Shown: positions 43,749 to 53,170 of the stretch, piece by piece
Layout of the letters: every line of letters begins with the position of its first letter
Numbering within the stretch: position 1 is the first letter of the stretch
Source of the DNA: JAFECT01 sp964432415
GTDB taxonomy: Bacteria > Pseudomonadota > Alphaproteobacteria > Caulobacterales > Caulobacteraceae
DNA: 64,000 nucleotides
Assembly: GCA_964432415.1 (NCBI GenBank)
Contig: CAYSNW010000007.1
Coordinates: 35,270 to 99,269 of the forward strand
Reading direction: 5' to 3'
The notes under the pieces: model-generated
The model's input: the letters and a program-made list of their open reading frames with translations, nothing else
Databases searched by the model: none
Told to the model about the DNA's origin: nothing
Translations under genes and position numbers: made by a program

Positions 43749-43935
43749 TCCTTCCCCACTCGAGGGGGAAGGTGGCGACGCCAGGAGCCGGATGGGGGGG
43801 CCGCACGACGTCAAACGGTTTGAGGTGGTCGCCCCTGGGGCGGCGACATCGCCTCGTGATCCTGGCGTCTGACCGGCGCGCCGCCCCCCTTCCGAGCCCC
43901 TGCGAGGCCCACCTTCCCCCTCAAGGGCGGGAAGA
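43749..43935. repeat. Long palindromic element in a 337-bp gene-free stretch
   Basis: No gene lies between 43669 and 44005. The outer arms CTTCCCC...GGGGGAAGGTGG (43751-43775) and CCACCTTCCCCC...GGGAAG (43909-43934) are complementary over about 24 bases. The inner arms GACGCCAGGA (43778-43787) and TCCTGGCGTC (43860-43869) pair exactly, and G- and C-runs between them also pair. It resembles a REP doublet or small MITE. No open frame of interest. Confidence 0.7.
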
Positions 43936-44005
43936 AACGGAGTGACGCGGTCAGACCAGACGGGCGCGCGCGGCAACGCTCCCGCGGCTGCGGCGTTCAC
44001 GCACG

Positions 44006-44494
44006 ATGAGCCAGATCGCCGCCGCCGCGCCCGTGCGCTCGAAGGTCCATCGCGAGGGGCGCATGGCCCTGAAGTACACAGCGGTGTCGCTGCTGGGCTT
44101 CGCCACCGATTACCTGCTGCTGCAGGCCGGAACGTCGCTGGGCCTGTCACCCGCAGCGGCGCGGATCGTCTCCCTGGTCGGCGCCATGCACGTCACCTTC
44201 CTGGTCAACGGCCTGATGGTCTTCGGCTGCCTGGAGCGCCATCGGGCCGTGCGGCAGTGGGCGCGCTACATGGCCTCCAATGGTCTGGGCAACGTCTGCA
44301 ACTACTGGATTTACCTGGCCTTCGTATCCGCGCGCCTGCCGATCGTGTCGGAGCCCGTGGTCGCCCTGGGCGCCGGCGGGCTGGCCGCCTGGACCATCAA
44401 CTACGCCAGCACGCGTTTCCTGGTGTTCCACAAGCGCACCGGCGCGCGTCACGCCCCCTGGGATCAGGCGGAATCGGTCATCTGCGACGACTGA
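44006..44494 (+). CDS. GtrA-family membrane protein
   Basis: A 162-residue protein with four helices in the GtrA pattern: ALKYTAVSLLGFATDYLLLQ at the first helix, FLVNGLMVFG, RYMASNGLGNVCNYWIY and a last helix ending with the conserved NYASTRFLVF. GtrA proteins help flip polyprenyl-linked sugars or assist glycosyltransferases in the membrane. No partner glycosyltransferase is adjacent here; the closest are at 34.5-37 kb. The start at ATG 44006 is preceded by a weak site. Confidence 0.9.
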   Translation: MSQIAAAAPVRSKVHREGRMALKYTAVSLLGFATDYLLLQAGTSLGLSPAAARIVSLVGAMHVTFLVNGLMVFGCLERHRAVRQWARYMASNGLGNVCNYWIYLAFVSARLPIVSEPVVALGAGGLAAWTINYASTRFLVFHKRTGARHAPWDQAESVICDD

Positions 44495-44498
44495 GGGC

Positions 44499-44885
44499 TT
44501 ATTTCACGTTCCGGCCGGCCACGACCTTGACCGTGATCGGTTCGCCGGTGGTGGCCTTGGCCTTCCAGCTGGCCCCCACCCCGCCCGATGGCACGGCGGT
44601 GCAGTAGCTGAACGGCACGCTGATCGGATGCGACTGCTTCAGGCATATCCGGGCGCCCTTCAGCGACCAGCGTCCGTCCGAGGACGTGCGGCGACGGCCC
44701 TTGGCGGTGTAGGTGCCGTCGCGGTTGAGCCAGAGGAGCCCCGTGCGCCCGTCCGGATAGGTCGAGACGATGGTGTTGGAAAACGCCGCCTCCAGGGCCT
44801 TGGGCGCGGGGTTGGCCGCCATAGCGGGGGCGGCGATCAGGATCGCGGCGGGGACAGCGAGCAGCAGGGGCAGGGTGCGGATCAT
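44499..44885 (-). CDS. Exported hypothetical protein, 128 aa
   Basis: A signal peptide (about residues 1-23, ending AMAA) is followed by a small domain with the strand pattern GLLWLNRDGTYTAKGRRRTSSDGRWSLKGARICLKQ (read as two halves around the Arg run), one Cys in that segment and one in SYCTAVP, possibly forming a disulfide. The central part is like a lipocalin-type or SH3-like beta sheet, but no family is certain. Convergent with gtrA. Confidence 0.75.
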   Translation of the reverse strand: MIRTLPLLLAVPAAILIAAPAMAANPAPKALEAAFSNTIVSTYPDGRTGLLWLNRDGTYTAKGRRRTSSDGRWSLKGARICLKQSHPISVPFSYCTAVPSGGVGASWKAKATTGEPITVKVVAGRNVK

Positions 44886-44958
44886 CGGGGTTTCCGTGTC
44901 TGGAGCCCGACCGTAACGCGCCTGGCCCCGGATCGTGCCAACAAATCTCAGGCGGAAA

Positions 44959-45390
44959 CTACTGGCCCTCGGCCTTGGCCTTCAGCGCCTCGCCCAGCAG
45001 GCCGTAACCCAGCTTGAACGAGCGTCCGTACTTGCGCGACACCGAGCGCGCGCTCCAGCCCTGGAAGATCACCCCGCCGGAGAAGATGCAGTTGCCCGGC
45101 GCCAGTTCGTCGATCTCCAGGTACTGCAGCCGCTTGGTCATGAAGCCCTCGGTCTTGAACAGCAGCAGCTGTTCGCGCGGGGTCCAGTCGGTGAGCCGGC
45201 AGGTGACCCGCCGCTCCGGCAGGTTGGGCAGCTTTTCCAGGAGTTCGATGGTGGCGCCGATGACGATCTTGCCCGAGGCTTCCGGATAGATCGGATTCCA
45301 GCCGTGCCAGGTCGAAAGATCCGACAGGATCTCCCAGATCCGGTCGGAGGTGGCCTGGATGCCCAGGCGATATTCGAAGCGGAAAGCCAT
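44959..45390 (-). CDS. SRPBCC-family protein, 143 aa
   Basis: A START-like/SRPBCC ligand-binding protein: RIWEILSDLSTWHGWNPIYPEASGKIVIGATIEL (start of the pocket, in two parts) then RVTCRLTDWTPREQLLLF and a C-terminal long helix RKYGRSFKLGYGLLGEALKAK. These proteins bind hydrophobic small molecules or act as polyketide cyclase-type folds. ATG at 45390. Same strand as the DinB-like and cysS genes upstream with 9 bases between stop and start, so probably part of that operon. Confidence 0.82.
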   Translation of the reverse strand: MAFRFEYRLGIQATSDRIWEILSDLSTWHGWNPIYPEASGKIVIGATIELLEKLPNLPERRVTCRLTDWTPREQLLLFKTEGFMTKRLQYLEIDELAPGNCIFSGGVIFQGWSARSVSRKYGRSFKLGYGLLGEALKAKAEGQ

Positions 45391-45399
45391 GCCTAACCC

Positions 45400-45915
45400 T
45401 CAGAGCGGCGCCGAGACGCCGGTCTCGCGCTGATAACCAAGCAGGTCGAGCGAGGGGGGCGCAACCCCCGCGGCGCTGATCAGGACGTGAGCCTGGCCGC
45501 GATGGTGGGTCTGGTGGTTGAACAGATGGTCGAGCACCGTGGACAGGGGCTGGATGAAGGCCTGGCCGGTGGTGGTGCGGTACTCGAAGCGGTGCTCGAG
45601 GATCGCGGGATCGAGGCCCTCCACATAGGCGGTGATGCGCGCGTCCTCGAGGTCACGCTGCTCGCGCAAGGTCGGCAGGTCTTCGTGCAGGATCAGGTCA
45701 AGCTGGGTAAGGTGCGGGCCCTGCCCGTCCAGCCGGCGCATCCAGATGCGGTCGCCGACCAGGATGTGGTTCAGCGTGCCCATCAGCGAGCCGAAGAAGG
45801 CGCCCCGGTCGGCGCGGAAGTCCTGCTCGTCCATGCCCGCGACCACATCGTACAGACGCGCGTTGGCCCAGGCGTTGTAGGCCGCGAACTGACGGTAGCG
45901 GTCGAGACGGGTCAT
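45400..45915 (-). CDS. DinB-family putative metalloenzyme
   Basis: A 171-residue four-helix bundle of the DinB/YfiT type with three His in the expected positions: one in LMGTLNHILVGDRIW and two in HLFNHQTHHRGQAHVLI, forming a metal site. Relatives include thiol-dependent transferases (bacillithiol/mycothiol). The substrate is unknown. The ATG overlaps the cysS stop (ATGA at 45912-45915), so it is translated with cysS. Confidence 0.87.
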   Translation of the reverse strand: MTRLDRYRQFAAYNAWANARLYDVVAGMDEQDFRADRGAFFGSLMGTLNHILVGDRIWMRRLDGQGPHLTQLDLILHEDLPTLREQRDLEDARITAYVEGLDPAILEHRFEYRTTTGQAFIQPLSTVLDHLFNHQTHHRGQAHVLISAAGVAPPSLDLLGYQRETGVSAPL

Positions 45916-47306
45916 GCGGGCTCCTTGAACCGCCAGGTCGCCCCCGCCGGTCCGTCCATCACCACCACATTGAGCGCATCGAGTTCGCCGCGGATGCGGT
46001 CGGCGGCCGGCCAGTCCCTGGAGCGGCGGGCCTCGTCGCGCGCCACGATCAGGGCGTCGATCTGGGCCTTCATCTCGCCATCGACGCCGCGTTCGAACCA
46101 GGCGTCCGGATCGGACTGCAGCACGCCGAGCAGGCCGGCGGCGGCCATAAGCTGACCCTTGGCGGCGGCGGCGGCGGCGGTGTCGCCTGAGGTCAGCGCC
46201 CGCTCGATGGCGCTGGACAGCTCGAACAGCGCCGCGGTGGCGCCGGGCGTGTTCAGGTCGTCGTACAGGGCGTCCAGGAAGGCCTGGGGCGGCTCGGCCG
46301 GACCGGCGTCCAGGTCCTTGACCTTGCGCAGGGCGCCGTAGAGCCGGTCGAGGCTGCGCATCGACTGCTGGATCAGCGAATCGGTCCAGTCCAGCGGCGC
46401 CCGGTAGTGGGCCGCCAGCAGCGCCCAGCGCACCGCCTCGCCCGGCACGGTCTCCACCAGGTCGTGCAGCAGAATGACGTTGCCCAGGGATTTGGACATC
46501 TTCTCGCTGTCCATCGAGAGGAAGCCGTTGTGCAGCCAGTAGCGGGCGTAGACCGGCGCGCCGTGGGCGCAGCGGGCCTGGGCCAGCTCGTTCTCATGGT
46601 GGGGGAAGACCAGGTCGATGCCCCCGGCGTGGATGTCGATGGGGAAGCCCAGGTTCGACTCGATCATGGCCGAGCACTCGATGTGCCAGCCGGGACGTCC
46701 CTCGCCCCAGGGCGAGGGCCAGGCGGGTTCCCCGGGCTTGGACGGCTTCCACAGCACGAAGTCGTGGGGGTTCTTCTTGTAGGGCGCCACCTCGATGCGG
46801 GCGCCGGCGATCATATCCTCGATATCGCGGCCCGACAGGGCCCCGTACTCGGGAAAGCTGGCGACGTCGAACAGGACGTGACCTTCCGCCGCATAGGCCG
46901 AGCCCGAGGCGATCAGGGCCGCGATCTGGTCGACGATCGGGCCCATGTGGTCGGTGACGTGGGGCGTCAGGTCCGGCGTCATCACGCCCAGCCGCTCCAT
47001 GTCCTGAAGATAGATGGCCTCGTAGCGCGCCGTGATCGTGGAGATCGGCACATTTTCCTTGGCCGCCTTGGCGTTGATCTTGTCGTCCACGTCGGTGACG
47101 TTGCGGGCGTAGACCACGTGCCCGGCCCCATAGAGCCGGCGCAGGATGCGGTAGAGCACGTCGAAGACCACCGCCGGGCGGGCGTTGCCGATGTGGGCGT
47201 AGTCGTAGACCGTCGGCCCGCACAGATAGAGGGTCACCCGCTTCGGATCGGTCGGAACGAAGTCGCGTTTGGCGCGCGTCAGGGTGTCTTGGAGCCGGAG
47301 GGTCAT
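45912..47306 (-). CDS. cysS: Cysteinyl-tRNA synthetase
   Basis: A 464-residue class I synthetase with the HIGH motif in YLCGPTVYDYAHIGNARP (including the zinc Cys), the zinc-binding segment PGWHIECSAM and the KMSKS motif in SEKMSKSLGN. The C-terminal helical anticodon-binding domain follows and the length is normal. ATG 47306 lies close to the folE promoter region with which it is divergent. Translation is coupled to the DinB-like gene downstream. Confidence 0.98.
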   Translation of the reverse strand: MTLRLQDTLTRAKRDFVPTDPKRVTLYLCGPTVYDYAHIGNARPAVVFDVLYRILRRLYGAGHVVYARNVTDVDDKINAKAAKENVPISTITARYEAIYLQDMERLGVMTPDLTPHVTDHMGPIVDQIAALIASGSAYAAEGHVLFDVASFPEYGALSGRDIEDMIAGARIEVAPYKKNPHDFVLWKPSKPGEPAWPSPWGEGRPGWHIECSAMIESNLGFPIDIHAGGIDLVFPHHENELAQARCAHGAPVYARYWLHNGFLSMDSEKMSKSLGNVILLHDLVETVPGEAVRWALLAAHYRAPLDWTDSLIQQSMRSLDRLYGALRKVKDLDAGPAEPPQAFLDALYDDLNTPGATAALFELSSAIERALTSGDTAAAAAAKGQLMAAAGLLGVLQSDPDAWFERGVDGEMKAQIDALIVARDEARRSRDWPAADRIRGELDALNVVVMDGPAGATWRFKEPA

Positions 47307-47329
47307 CGAGGTCTCGAACGGGGTTCAGG

Positions 47330-47358
47330 TTGCCGGAGCGGCGGCGCCTCCCATATAG
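47330..47358 (+). promoter_or_regulatory. Promoter for folE
   Basis: TTGCCG (47330-47335), 17-base spacer, ATATAG (47353-47358). It faces folE, giving a leader of about 90 bases, and is in the 148-base divergent region between cysS and folE. Pattern only; no operator seen. Confidence 0.5.
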
Positions 47359-47454
47359 CTTGGGCGACGGCAGGGGAACATCGGCGTGACGGCCGGCGTC
47401 GAAGCCGACAGGATGGGGCCCGGGTGCGGACCCCGGCAAGGAATCGAGTTCTTC

Positions 47455-48081
47455 ATGGATGCATTCGCTGACCGCCCGACCTCCCATGCGGTCGAAGACC
47501 TGGAGCCGGCGAAGCGCCCCTCGCGTGAGGCCGCCATGGAGGCGGTGCGCACCCTGATCGCCTGGGCCGGCGACGATCCGCGCCGCGAAGGCCTGATCGA
47601 CACCCCCAAGCGGGTGGTGGACGCCTACGCCGAATGGTTCGAAGGCTATGTCGCCGACCCCTCGCGCGAGCTGGAGCGGGTGTTCGAGGACGTGCAGGGC
47701 TACGACGACATGGTCATGCTGCGCGAGATCGAGGTGGAGAGCCACTGCGAGCACCACATGGCGCCGTTCCTGGGCAAGGCTTACGTGGCCTATTTCCCCT
47801 CGGACAAGGTGGTCGGCATCTCCAAGATCGCGCGGGTGGTGGAGATCTTCTCCAAGCGCCTGCAGACCCAGGAGACCCTGACCGCCCAGATCTGCGACGC
47901 CATCAGCGAGACCCTGAACCCCCACGGGGTCGCGGTGCTGATCGACGCGGCGCACCAGTGCATGACCACCCGGGGCGTGCACCACCGCCACGTTTCAACC
48001 ATCACCACCCAGTTCACCGGCGTGTTCAAGACCGACAAGGGCCTGCAGGATCGCTTTCTGCGCTTGACTCAGCGCAGCTGA
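47455..48081 (+). CDS. folE: GTP cyclohydrolase I
   Basis: A 208-residue enzyme that forms 7,8-dihydroneopterin triphosphate from GTP, the first step of folate synthesis. Family motifs are DTPKRVVDAYAEW, the zinc ligands Cys and His in ESHCEHHMAPFLGKAYVAY and the later Cys in AAHQCMTTRGVHH. An upstream in-frame start would add 23 residues; ATG 47455 is used. folP, another folate gene, is in the same window at 62.8 kb, not linked. Confidence 0.96.
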   Translation: MDAFADRPTSHAVEDLEPAKRPSREAAMEAVRTLIAWAGDDPRREGLIDTPKRVVDAYAEWFEGYVADPSRELERVFEDVQGYDDMVMLREIEVESHCEHHMAPFLGKAYVAYFPSDKVVGISKIARVVEIFSKRLQTQETLTAQICDAISETLNPHGVAVLIDAAHQCMTTRGVHHRHVSTITTQFTGVFKTDKGLQDRFLRLTQRS

Positions 48082-48208
48082 GTTCGCCTTTGAGGTGAAA
48101 GCGGAACTGAAACGCGCGACGCCACTTTACTTCGGGCGGCGTTCAAGCGAATTTCGCCCCGAATTTTACGTGGGCGCCACGCGCGCGCCCCGGTGAGGAG
48201 ACGTTTCT

Positions 48209-48658
48209 ATGGCGGCCAAACTCGGCGGTTCCACCGGTGGCGACCGGTATGTCATCGAACAGAACTCGGACATCAACGTCACGCCGTTCGTCGATATCAT
48301 GCTGGTTCTGCTCATCATCTTCATGGTGTCGATCCCGCTGGCGACCGTGTCGATCAAGCTCGACATGCCGCCTCCGCCCAAGACGACCACCCCGCCCAAG
48401 GACAAGCCGATCTTCATCCAGATCATGAACACCGGCGACATCCTGGTCGTGGACCAGACGGTCAGCCTGGACGAACTGCCCGCGACCCTGGGCGGCATGA
48501 TCTCCAAGCAGCACCCGGAAGCGGGCGATCCCCGCGGCCAGCTGGTCTTCATCAAGGCGGAAGCCGACGTGAAGTACGAGAAGTTCATGGACGTCATGAA
48601 CAAGCTGGAAGACTCGGGCTTCCTGAAGGTCGGCCTGATCAACGAAGACATCAGCTGA
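48209..48658 (+). CDS. exbD: ExbD/TolR-family biopolymer transport protein
   Basis: A 149-residue protein with a short N-terminal tail, one transmembrane helix (about 27-46, FVDIMLVLLIIFMVSIPL) carrying the essential proton-channel Asp29, and a periplasmic domain after a Pro-rich stretch (MPPPPKTTTPPKDK). ExbD works with ExbB to energise TonB. No exbB, second exbD or tonB is adjacent, so it is orphaned in this window. The GGAGA ribosome site precedes ATG 48209 and a terminator follows the gene, marking a single-gene transcript. Confidence 0.9.
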   Translation: MAAKLGGSTGGDRYVIEQNSDINVTPFVDIMLVLLIIFMVSIPLATVSIKLDMPPPPKTTTPPKDKPIFIQIMNTGDILVVDQTVSLDELPATLGGMISKQHPEAGDPRGQLVFIKAEADVKYEKFMDVMNKLEDSGFLKVGLINEDIS

Positions 48659-48680
48659 TCGGCTCCGCCGAATCGGTTTG

Positions 48681-48716
48681 AAGGGGCCCGGGAGCGATCC
48701 CGGGCCCTTTTCATTT
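48681..48716 (+). terminator. Rho-independent terminator of exbD
   Basis: GGGCCCGGG-AGCGAT-CCCGGGCCC followed by TTTTCATTT, a textbook hairpin with T-rich tail 25 bases after the exbD stop. Confidence 0.88.
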
Positions 48717-48761
48717 GAGGCCGGTGGGCGGAAGCTCGCGTGTCGCACACGGATCAGGGTC

Positions 48762-49397
48762 ATGGACGCCACCCTCCTCGCCTCCCTCGCCGCCTTCTGC
48801 CTCGCCGCGGGCCTGCTGACCATCACGCCCGGCATGGACACCGCGCTCGTGCTCCGGACCTCGACCAGCGAGGGCACGCCCTCCGCCCTGGCGGCGTCTT
48901 TCGGCATCTGCCTGGGATGCCTGATCTGGGCGGGGATGACCGCGCTTGGCCTGAGCGCCCTGCTGGCGGCCTCGGCCATGGCCTATATGGTGCTGAAGTG
49001 GGCCGGCGCGGCCTATCTGCTGTGGCTGGGGCTCAAGCTGCTGCTCAAGCCGCGCCAGGGCTTCGAGGTGGCGGACAAGGCCGAGGAGCGGCGCGGGGCG
49101 GCCGGCTGGTTCGCCCGCGGCCTGCTGACCAACCTGCTCAATCCCAAGATCGGGGTGTTCTACGTCTCCTTCCTGCCCCAGTTCGTGCCCCACGGGGTGG
49201 CGGTCGGGCCCTTCATCATGCTGCTGGGCGCGATCCACGCAGCGCTGGGCATGGCCTGGTTCGCGATTCTGATCGGCGCCACTCGCCCGATCGCGCGCGC
49301 CATGCGAAAGCCCGCGGTGATCGCCGCGCTGGACCGGCTCACGGGCGTGGTGTTCGTGGGCTTCGGCCTCAGGCTGGCGCTCGAGCACAGGCGCTAG
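48762..49397 (+). CDS. LysE-family amino acid exporter
   Basis: A 211-residue membrane protein with six helices in the LysE/RhtB pattern: an early AAGLLTITPGMDTALVL (Pro-Gly motif), WAGAAYLLWLGLKLLLKP, and the RGLLTNLLNPKIGVFYVSFLPQFV segment (quoted in parts). Exporters of this group remove amino acids or homoserine lactones; the substrate is not deducible. Start at ATG 48762 with AGGG upstream. The rluD gene begins 6 bases after its stop. Confidence 0.9.
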   Translation: MDATLLASLAAFCLAAGLLTITPGMDTALVLRTSTSEGTPSALAASFGICLGCLIWAGMTALGLSALLAASAMAYMVLKWAGAAYLLWLGLKLLLKPRQGFEVADKAEERRGAAGWFARGLLTNLLNPKIGVFYVSFLPQFVPHGVAVGPFIMLLGAIHAALGMAWFAILIGATRPIARAMRKPAVIAALDRLTGVVFVGFGLRLALEHRR

Positions 49398-49403
49398 AGT
49401 TTC

Positions 49404-50408
<1,005 letters not shown>

Positions 50409-50412
50409 CGCC

Positions 50413-51735
50413 ATGCCCGCCGACATCCAACCCCTGAAGGCCGTGCGCGGACCGATGGTCTGGCTGAGCGGCGACCCGTTCCTGAAGGACGCCGCCACGG
50501 TGTTTCATCATGAGCCGGACGGGCTGCTGCTGCTGCGCGGCGGGATCATCGAGGCGGTGGGCGCCGCCGGGACCCTGCTGGCCGGCGTGAAGGAGCCGGT
50601 AGAGGTCGAGACCTGGCCCGACGGGCTGATCTGCCCCGGCTTCATCGACACCCATGTCCACTACGTGCAGACCGGCATGATCGGCGGCTGGGGCGACCAG
50701 CTGCTGAACTGGCTGGAGGAGTACGCCTTCCCCGCCGAGCGCGCCTTCGCCGACAAGGCGCACGCGGATCGGGTGGCGGAGCTGTTCTGCGATCAGCTTC
50801 TGCGCAACGGCACGACCTCGGCCATGGTGTTCTGCTCGGTGCATGCGGGTTCGGTCGACGCCCTGTTCGAGGCGGCCGGGCGCCGGAACATGCGCGTCGC
50901 CGCCGGCAAGGTGCTGATGGACCGCAACGCCCCGGCCGACCTGATGGACGACGCCCAGGGCGGTTACGACCAGTCGAAGGCCCTGATCGGCCGCTGGCAC
51001 GGCAAGGGCCGCGCCCTCTACGCCATCACCCCCCGTTTTGCGCCCACCTCGAGCCCGGCCCAGCTGGAAGCGGCCGGCGCGCTCTGGCGCGAGCATCCGG
51101 GCGTGCTGGTCCAGACCCACATCTCGGAGAACACCGCCGAGATCGCCTGGATCGGCGAGCTGTTCCCCGACCGGTCCGGCTATTTCGACGTCTATGCGCA
51201 CTACGGCCTGGCCGGTCCGGGCGCGGTCTATGCCCACGGCGTGCACCTGAACGAAGACGAGCTCTGCCGCTGCCACGACACGGGAACGGCCCTGTCCCAC
51301 TGCCCGACCTCCAACCTGTTCCTCGGCAGCGGCCTGTTCCGCATCGCAACCGCCAAGGACCCGCGCCGGCCGGTGGAGACGGGGCTGGGCACCGACGTCG
51401 GCGCCGGCACGGGCTTCTCGATGCTCGGGGTGATGGGCGAGGCCTACAAGGTGGGCCAACTCGGCGGCTTTGCGCTCAGCGCAGTGCGGGCGCTGTACCT
51501 GGCGACGCTGGGCGGGGCGCGGGCCATGGGGATCGCGGACCGGGTCGGAAGCTTCGCACCGGGCGGCGAGGCGGATTTCGTGGTGCTGGACCCGAAGGCG
51601 ACGCCGCTGCTGGCCTTCCGCAACGATCGCGCGCGATCGGTCGAGGAGCAGCTGTTCGTGCTGATGACGCTCGGCGACGACCGGGCGGTCCGGGCGACCT
51701 ATGTGGCGGGTAAGAGGGCCTGGACTCGGCCTTGA
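50413..51735 (+). CDS. guaD: Guanine deaminase
   Basis: A 440-residue amidohydrolase that converts guanine to xanthine. Motifs are GFIDTHVHYVQ (metal His pair), the guanine-binding GWGDQLLNWLEEYAFPAE and TTSAMVFCSVH, HISENTAEI, AHGVHLNEDEL and late GLGTDVGAGTG with the metal Asp. The tail is the amidohydrolase composite domain with GSFAPGGEADFVVLDP. Start ATG 50413, 4 bases after rluD. Ends 1 base before the convergent DUF983 gene. Confidence 0.93.
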   Translation: MPADIQPLKAVRGPMVWLSGDPFLKDAATVFHHEPDGLLLLRGGIIEAVGAAGTLLAGVKEPVEVETWPDGLICPGFIDTHVHYVQTGMIGGWGDQLLNWLEEYAFPAERAFADKAHADRVAELFCDQLLRNGTTSAMVFCSVHAGSVDALFEAAGRRNMRVAAGKVLMDRNAPADLMDDAQGGYDQSKALIGRWHGKGRALYAITPRFAPTSSPAQLEAAGALWREHPGVLVQTHISENTAEIAWIGELFPDRSGYFDVYAHYGLAGPGAVYAHGVHLNEDELCRCHDTGTALSHCPTSNLFLGSGLFRIATAKDPRRPVETGLGTDVGAGTGFSMLGVMGEAYKVGQLGGFALSAVRALYLATLGGARAMGIADRVGSFAPGGEADFVVLDPKATPLLAFRNDRARSVEEQLFVLMTLGDDRAVRATYVAGKRAWTRP

Positions 51736-51736
51736 T

Positions 51737-52108
51737 CTACTGGGCGCTGCCCGCGCGCGTGCCCCACAGGACCCCGATCAGGCCGCCCTTGGCGATGCGC
51801 AGCACCGCCAGCGTGACCAGGAACAGCAGCGGCAGGCTCCAGGCCACCACCGTCCAGGGATCGGCCTGGTGGATGACGTTGAAGGCCAGGATCGGGCCGA
51901 TGATCAGGTGGCCGACCAGCAGGATGGTGAAATAGGCCGGGCCGTCGTCGGCGCGGTAGCGGCCGTTGTCATGGCCACAGGCGGCGCAGGTCGGTTCGAC
52001 CTTGAGGTAGCCGCGGAACAGCCGCCCCTCGCCGCAGTTGGGACAGCGCCCCTTGGCGCCGCGCCCGAGGCCGCAAAAGGTGCGGCGGGGCTTCAGATCG
52101 TCGGACAT
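51737..52108 (-). CDS. DUF983 membrane protein with zinc-ribbon N-terminus
   Basis: A 123-residue protein of the DUF983 family: an N-terminal pair of Cys-X2-Cys motifs (GRCPNCGEGRLFRGYLKV and CAACGHD), likely a zinc ribbon, followed by two helices (FTILLVGHLIIGPILAF, VVAWSLPLLFLVTLAVL). Function not established. The ATG at 52108 begins directly before MSDDLKPRRTFC; the longer frame upstream has no family resemblance. Confidence 0.87.
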   Translation of the reverse strand: MSDDLKPRRTFCGLGRGAKGRCPNCGEGRLFRGYLKVEPTCAACGHDNGRYRADDGPAYFTILLVGHLIIGPILAFNVIHQADPWTVVAWSLPLLFLVTLAVLRIAKGGLIGVLWGTRAGSAQ

Positions 52109-52262
52109 CGCCAGATCCTCGTTGCACGCGGGAGATGGGCCCGCGGCGTCTATTTCACTATGTGATGAATTGTCGCGCCGGCGGCGCACGATCCGAACGC
52201 TTCCTACGCCATTTTTCCGACGCTGTGAGGGCCAAAGCTTCGCCATTCCCCGGAGCCCGCCC

Positions 52263-52934
52263 TTGCGCGTCCCAGCCGCCGCCCTCCTGATCCTGCTGTC
52301 CGCCTGCGGACGCCCGGCGACCGCGCCGCAAACGCCCCGGACCAGCCCGGCGGGCCTGGTGTCCCTACCCTGCGACGGCAAGGGCGCCCTACGCCCCCAC
52401 AGCCCCGCCTACTGCTGGCTGGGCAGGACCTGGGTGACGCCCCAGGTGCGCGCCGCCCTGGTCGAGACCGCCGCGGCCTTCGTGCGCCGCCATCCCGGAT
52501 CGGTGGTGACCTTCATGGACGCCTCGGGCGCCTCGGGAAAGAAGCCCTTCCCGCCCCACCTCAGCCACGGGGACGGACGCGAGGTCGATCTGGCGGTCTT
52601 CTACCGCACGCCGGCGGGCCTCGAACTGGTGCAGCCCCCGACGCTGAACGGCTACGGCGCCTATGAGCCGCCTCGCGCGGGCGATCCGATCGCCTGTCCG
52701 CCCAGAAAGCGCCCTGGCGACAATGGCGACCCACCCGCCTCGCGGCCGTGGCGGCTGGACGAGGGCCGCACCCGCGACCTGCTGATGCTGCTCTCGGCGG
52801 ATTCCCGGGTGCGCCGGGTGCTGGTCGAGCCGCATCTGAAGCATCGTTTTGGCCTGGACAAGGACGCGCGGCTGAGATTCGCCGGCTGCTGGGCCGCGCG
52901 CCACGACGACCACCTGCACGTCGATTTTCTTTGA
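52263..52934 (+). CDS. Lipoprotein with LAS-type metallopeptidase motifs
   Basis: A 223-residue lipoprotein (lipobox LLSAC, Cys15) with a domain carrying SHGDGREVDLAVFY (His-X6-Asp) and a C-terminal HDDHLHVDF (His217-X-His219). Together these are the zinc motifs of the LAS group (MepA, M15 peptidases), suggesting a murein endopeptidase or D-Ala peptidase at the outer membrane. The TTG at 52263 with GGAG 7 bases upstream is the start because it gives the lipobox; the longer frame has no signal peptide. Overlaps nothing; rpoH follows. Confidence 0.75.
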   Translation: MRVPAAALLILLSACGRPATAPQTPRTSPAGLVSLPCDGKGALRPHSPAYCWLGRTWVTPQVRAALVETAAAFVRRHPGSVVTFMDASGASGKKPFPPHLSHGDGREVDLAVFYRTPAGLELVQPPTLNGYGAYEPPRAGDPIACPPRKRPGDNGDPPASRPWRLDEGRTRDLLMLLSADSRVRRVLVEPHLKHRFGLDKDARLRFAGCWAARHDDHLHVDFL

Positions 52935-52958
52935 CGGGAAAGGTGAAAAACGTCGGTA

Positions 52959-52987
52959 TTGAAAAAGGACTGACCCTGCGATAGGAT
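52959..52987 (+). promoter_or_regulatory. rpoH promoter
   Basis: TTGAAA (52959-52964), 17-base spacer, TAGGAT (52982-52987): a close match to a housekeeping promoter, 184 bases before the rpoH start. The long leader could carry the temperature-sensitive RNA structure known for rpoH, though folding is untested. No clear sigma-32 promoter was identified. Confidence 0.6.
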
Positions 52988-53170
52988 GCGCCTCGACCTT
53001 CCGCAAGTGAGACGCAAAGGCCACGCTCAGCGCCTCCTCCTTGCGGGACCGCTTAAACCGTACGCAACAATCGCTATCTCGGGTCGGTTGAGGGGGAACG
53101 GGAACGGCCGCCGCTTTAGGGGCCACCCTGTGACGCCTGGTTCCGATCGCCGGGGGAGACCGGTTACATC

